The position numbers and the translations under genes are program-made. A stretch of 64,000 bases of DNA from assembly GCA_964589935.1 (NCBI GenBank), contig CAZPVD010000001.1:1-64000 (forward strand). The letters are read 5' to 3'. This DNA is from VHCN01 sp964589935. Lineage in GTDB: Bacteria; Verrucomicrobiota; Verrucomicrobiia; Limisphaerales; VHCN01. The notes beneath the pieces are model-generated. The model saw nothing but the letters and a program-made list of their open reading frames with translations. It had not been told where the DNA came from and searched no databases. Below, one piece after another: positions 60,364 to 64,000 of the stretch. Numbering within the stretch: the stretch's first letter is position 1; each line of letters starts with the position of its first letter.

Positions 60364-63042
60364 ATGACCGAGACGAGGGAACATCAACGCCTGCACGCGC
60401 CGTGGACGGGGCCGGTGCATCCGTGGCGCAAGTGGGGGCCTTATGTGAGCGACCGTTCGTGGGGCACGGTCCGCGAGGATTACAGCGCGGACGGTGACGC
60501 GTGGAACTTCCTCCCGCACGATCTTGCGCGCTCGAAGGCGTATCGCTGGGGCGAGGACGGCATCGCGGGCATTTGCGACCGTTACCAGATCATGTGCTTC
60601 GCGCTCGCGTTGTGGAACGGGCGCGATCCGATTTTGAAGGAGCGTTTCTTCGGCGTCACGCCGCAGGAGGGCAACCACGGCGAGGACGTGAAGGAGTATT
60701 ACTTCTACCTCGACTCGACGCCAACGCATTCCTACATGCGGATGCTCTACAAATATCCGCAGGCCGAGTTTCCTTACGCGCGGCTCATCGATGAGAACCG
60801 CAAGCGCGGCGCGGCGGACGCCGAGTTTGAGTTGCTCGACACGGGTCTGTTCGATGACGACCGCTACTTCGACGTGTTCGTCGAATATGCGAAGGCCGCG
60901 GAGGAAGATGTTTGCATCCGCATCGAGGTGTGGAACCGCGGGCCGGAAGCCGCGCCGATCCACGTCATCCCGCACCTGTGGTATCGCAACCGCTGGTCGT
61001 GGTTCGCGGAGCAGCGCCCGGAGCCGGTGATCGAGCTTGTGAAGAAACGGCAGAAGAATTTCATCACGCTGCACGCGGACGATTCGGGCTGCCACACGCT
61101 GCGTAACTTGCAGTTTGAATACCAGCTCGGTGAACGTTTCCTCTACGCGCAGCCGGGCGCGACGCCGCTGTTCACAAACAACGAGACGAATGCGGCGCGT
61201 GTGTTCGGCGCCGACGCGAAGAGCCGCAGCGAGTTCGTGAAGGATGCGTTTCACCGGCAGATCGTCAACGGCGAGCGCTGCACAAATCCGGAAAATTTCG
61301 GCACGAAGGCGGGCCTGCATTACGAGAGCGTCGTGCCGCCGGGCGAATGCGTCGTGTTCCGATTGCGTTTGAGCGACAAGGAGGTTTCAGCGCCGCTCGA
61401 CGAGGTGGACGCCATCGTCGCGCAGCGTAAGGCCGAGGCGGACGAGTTTTACGCAACGGTGCATCCACCGAAGGCGAGCGAGGACGAGCGGCGCATCCAG
61501 CGGCAGGCGCTCGCAGGCCTGCAATGGAGCAAGCAGATTTATTTGTTTGACGTTCACGAATGGCTGAATGGCGATCATCCCGACTGGCCACCGCCGGAGT
61601 CGCGCAAGCACATCCGCAACGTCCACTGGAATCATTTGAACTCGCGCCGCATCCTCTCGATGCCGGACAAATGGGAGTATCCGTGGTTTGCCGCGTGGGA
61701 CCTCGCGTTCCAGGCGGTGCCGTTCGCGCTTGTGGACGCGGAGTTTGCAAAGCAGCAACTCTGGCTGTTGCTGTTCGAGCAGTTCCAGCATCCGAACGGC
61801 CAGCTTCCCGCCTACGAATGGGAGTTCAGCGACATGAACCCGCCCGTCCACGCGTGGGCCGTGTGGCGCGTGTTCAACATGGACCGCATCCGCAGCGGCA
61901 AGGCCGACCGCGCGTGGTTGGAGCGCTGTTTCCACAAGCTGCTCATCAACTTCACGTGGTGGGTCAACAAGGTTGATGCGGACGGGAACAATGTTTTTGA
62001 AGGCGGCTTCCTTGGCCTCGACAACATCACCGTGGTGGATCGCAGTGAAAAACTTCCCGACGGCACGGTGCTCCAGCAATCCGACGGCAGCGGCTGGATG
62101 GGAATGTTTTGCCAGAACATGATGCGCATCGCGTTGGAGCTGGCGCGGGAAAACAAAACTTACGAGTCGCTCGCGACGAAGTTCTTCGAGCACTACGTGT
62201 ATGTCGGCTCCGCGATGAAGCGCATGGGCAAGCGCGGCTACGAATTGTGGGATGAGGCGGACGGTTTCTTCTACGACGTGCTCAGTCATCCCGATGGCAG
62301 CTATGACAAATTCCGCGTGCGCTCGCTCGTCGGGCTGATCCCGATGTTCGCCATCGAGCGGCTGGAGGAGAAATGGATCGAACCATTCAAGGACTTCCGC
62401 GGCAACCTCCACTGGTTCCTCAAGCACCGCGGCGACCTCGTCGAGAAATGCGTCACCACCATCCAGGAAAATGGCGACACCGTCCACGTGCTCGCCGTGA
62501 TGACGCCCGAACAGCTTGGCCGCCTCCTGCGCGTGGTGTGGAATCCCGCGGAATTCCGCAGTGAATTCGGCCTGCGCAGCCTCTCACGCGTGCACGAGCG
62601 CGAGCCGTTTCACTTTGGCGAAAAATGGATCGGCTACGAGCCGGGCGAATCCATCGCGAAACTCAAGGGCGGCAACTCAAACTGGCGCGGGCCGATCTGG
62701 TTCCCAACGTCGTTCATGATGATCGAGTCATTGCGCAAGCTGCGAAAGGCCTACGGGGGCACGTTCACCATCCCCGGCTGTGCGCCGGGCGACGCGCCGA
62801 TTGATCTCAACGAGCTCGCGGAAGGTTTTGCTGAACGGCTGTTGCACATCTTCGCCCGCGGCGCGGATGGAAAAAGGCCCATGTTCGGCGCGGCGAAAAA
62901 ATTTCAGGAAGACCCGCACTGGCGCGACCACCTTTTGTTCCACGAATACTTCCACGCCGAAACCGGCGCGGGCCTGGGTGCTTCGCATCAGACCGGCTGG
63001 ACGGCGCTGATCGCGTGCGTGATTGACGAGTGGCGGAAGTGA
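60364..63042 (+). CDS. GH63-like (MGH1-type) glucosidase
   Basis: This 892-residue protein resembles bacterial (alpha/alpha)6-barrel glucosidases related to GH63. Characteristic stretches are WGTVREDYSADGDAWNFLPHD near the N-terminus, DKWEYPWFAAWDLAFQ in the barrel, and SNWRGPIWFPTSFMM near the C-terminus. There is no signal peptide, so it is likely cytosolic. It may act on glucosylglycerate, trehalose-like or other alpha-glucosides; the substrate is not deducible. The ATG at 60364 is chosen because homologous sequence starts there; upstream in-frame codons overlap yajQ's promoter region. Confidence 0.85.
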   Translation: MTETREHQRLHAPWTGPVHPWRKWGPYVSDRSWGTVREDYSADGDAWNFLPHDLARSKAYRWGEDGIAGICDRYQIMCFALALWNGRDPILKERFFGVTPQEGNHGEDVKEYYFYLDSTPTHSYMRMLYKYPQAEFPYARLIDENRKRGAADAEFELLDTGLFDDDRYFDVFVEYAKAAEEDVCIRIEVWNRGPEAAPIHVIPHLWYRNRWSWFAEQRPEPVIELVKKRQKNFITLHADDSGCHTLRNLQFEYQLGERFLYAQPGATPLFTNNETNAARVFGADAKSRSEFVKDAFHRQIVNGERCTNPENFGTKAGLHYESVVPPGECVVFRLRLSDKEVSAPLDEVDAIVAQRKAEADEFYATVHPPKASEDERRIQRQALAGLQWSKQIYLFDVHEWLNGDHPDWPPPESRKHIRNVHWNHLNSRRILSMPDKWEYPWFAAWDLAFQAVPFALVDAEFAKQQLWLLLFEQFQHPNGQLPAYEWEFSDMNPPVHAWAVWRVFNMDRIRSGKADRAWLERCFHKLLINFTWWVNKVDADGNNVFEGGFLGLDNITVVDRSEKLPDGTVLQQSDGSGWMGMFCQNMMRIALELARENKTYESLATKFFEHYVYVGSAMKRMGKRGYELWDEADGFFYDVLSHPDGSYDKFRVRSLVGLIPMFAIERLEEKWIEPFKDFRGNLHWFLKHRGDLVEKCVTTIQENGDTVHVLAVMTPEQLGRLLRVVWNPAEFRSEFGLRSLSRVHEREPFHFGEKWIGYEPGESIAKLKGGNSNWRGPIWFPTSFMMIESLRKLRKAYGGTFTIPGCAPGDAPIDLNELAEGFAERLLHIFARGADGKRPMFGAAKKFQEDPHWRDHLLFHEYFHAETGAGLGASHQTGWTALIACVIDEWRK

Positions 63043-63046
63043 GCGC

Positions 63047-63337
63047 TTACGGTAGCGCGATCACCAGCACGAACGCAACCGCCGACACGATCACCATCAG
63101 GCCGGCGGGGCGGAAGGATTTGGTCTTGGCAAAGCGCCATCCAAAGAAAACGGCGAGGAAGGCGATCAAGCCCAGCGCGACATCGGTCGAGAGCGCGCCG
63201 GTCGCCGCAATGGCAATCGGAATCGCGAACGCCACGGACGTGACGAGCGAAATCTTGCTGCCGGCCTTGATAAACCCCATCAGGCCGCCAACGACCAGCA
63301 GCCCGACATAAACCCACAGGACGATGTTGTGCGCCAT
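63047..63337 (-). CDS. TMEM14-family small membrane protein
   Basis: This 96-residue protein is nearly all hydrophobic, with four predicted helices (about 5-24, 29-48, 52-68 and 75-95). The order VYVGLLVVGGLMGFIKAGSK and the later FGWRFAKTKSFRPAG fit the TMEM14/UPF0136 family. Bacterial function is unknown. Its stop lies four bases from the convergent GH63-like stop, and it is divergent from metK across 168 bases. Confidence 0.88.
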   Translation of the reverse strand: MAHNIVLWVYVGLLVVGGLMGFIKAGSKISLVTSVAFAIPIAIAATGALSTDVALGLIAFLAVFFGWRFAKTKSFRPAGLMVIVSAVAFVLVIALP

Positions 63338-63505
63338 ACTTTCGTTAATCCGAATTTAAGCGCATCTCGCGTGGTTTGCACACGCAAATTCGATGTGACG
63401 TTGTTGAAACGGCTAATTCCCAGTTGACGCTTCCATTGCCGTCCGTATCTTCGCGGGGTGTTTGCCCGAACGGCAGCCGGCTTCAGGCCGTCCACCCAAA
63501 ACTGA

Positions 63506-64000
63506 ATGAGCAAAAACTACATCTTCTCCTCGGAGTCCGTCGGCGAAGGCCACCCGGACAAAGTCTGCGACACGATCTCGGATGCCGTCCTCGACGCGTG
63601 CCTCGCGCAGGACAAATACAGCCGCGTCGCGTGCGAAACCTACGCCAAGTCGAACCTTGTCGTCGTCGGCGGCGAAATCACGACCAAGGCGAAGCTCGAC
63701 TTCAACGCCATCGCCCGTGCCGCCATCCGCGAGATTGGCTACACGCATGACGACGACGTGTTCCACGCCGACAAGGTGCTCATCATGAACGCCGTCACTT
63801 CGCAGTCGCCCGACATTGCGCAGGGCGTGGACGCGAAGGAGGCCGAGGGCAAAGGCCACGCCGAGCAGGGCGCCGGCGATCAGGGCCTCATGTTCGGCTA
63901 CGCGTGCAACGAGACGCCGGAGCTGATGCCCGCGCCCATCATGTATGCGCACACGCTCGGTCGCGAACTGACGCGCATCCGCAAGAGCGGCAAAGTGAAG
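63506..64000 (+). CDS. metK: S-adenosylmethionine synthetase (3' end beyond window)
   Basis: The first 165 residues of MetK are present; the frame runs off the window edge. The enzyme makes SAM from methionine and ATP. The ATP-binding motif GEGHPDK is at residues 13-19 and the GAGDQG motif at 122-127. The start at 63506 follows a 168-base leader in which I could not identify a SAM riboswitch with confidence. Confidence 0.97.
   Translation, partial: MSKNYIFSSESVGEGHPDKVCDTISDAVLDACLAQDKYSRVACETYAKSNLVVVGGEITTKAKLDFNAIARAAIREIGYTHDDDVFHADKVLIMNAVTSQSPDIAQGVDAKEAEGKGHAEQGAGDQGLMFGYACNETPELMPAPIMYAHTLGRELTRIRKSGKVK

Noticed and set aside
63338..63505. SAM riboswitch upstream of metK
   Set aside because: The leader has only a weak five-base stem (ACGGC with GCCGT near 63471-63492) and I could not match any known SAM riboswitch class. 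A covariance-model search would be decisive.

Overview
The window is high-GC bacterial chromosome (hand counts in ordinary genes are about 60-68 percent G+C). The gene content points to Verrucomicrobiota or a near PVC relative, probably a free-living soil or freshwater polysaccharide degrader. The evidence is ten secreted sulfatases, a DUF1501 protein, a c-type cytochrome fused to WD40 repeats beside a PPC/IPT-type secreted protein, ThuA and DUF6807 proteins, many signal peptides and many ATGA stop/start overlaps. No single marker settles the taxonomy.

Layout. 1-691: 3' end of an rRNA operon (23S tail, 5S, terminator). 818-2403: hisF, a DUF486 membrane protein, hisI. 2516-2912: a degenerate tandem array with a 21-bp period. 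2923-5208: divergent Tat-type sugar isomerase and PQQ-type beta-propeller protein. 5218-6773: clpS, DUF2017, aat, an N-degron cluster. 6804-10492: PPC/IPT protein and cytochrome/WD40 protein. 10575-11752: Maf pyrophosphatase and DUF1802. 11928-38435: sulfatase island with ten sulfatases, an amidase, three tandem paralogues of an unknown two-repeat secreted protein, two alpha/beta hydrolases, a frameshifted DUF1593 gene and a small helical protein, mostly on one strand. 38517-40373: CocE-like hydrolase. 40439-42105: accessory patch holding a second 21-bp array, hairpins, and a pentapeptide-TIR protein with an AT-rich N-terminal half. 42190-50972: DUF6807, TM2, methyltransferase, aconitase, ThuA, unknown, DUF1501. 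51078-54368: RsmB-type methyltransferase, TPR protein, PBP4-type carboxypeptidase. 54417-63042: esterase, GH13/debranching fusion, YajQ, GH63-like glucosidase. 63047-64000: TMEM14 protein and the 5' part of metK.

How the genes work together. The sulfatase island looks like a secreted desulfation and de-esterification apparatus for sulfated glycans. All ten sulfatases carry a cysteine in the C-x-[PA]-x-R site, so they need a formylglycine-generating enzyme, and none is encoded here. ClpS and Aat act together in bacterial N-degron proteolysis. The debranching fusion and GH63-like protein suggest alpha-glucan storage metabolism.

The least explained features are the two degenerate 21-bp arrays, about 37.5 kb apart, and the TIR island beside the second one. 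A cluster of 22-bp repeats and hairpins inside the sulfatase island is a further oddity.
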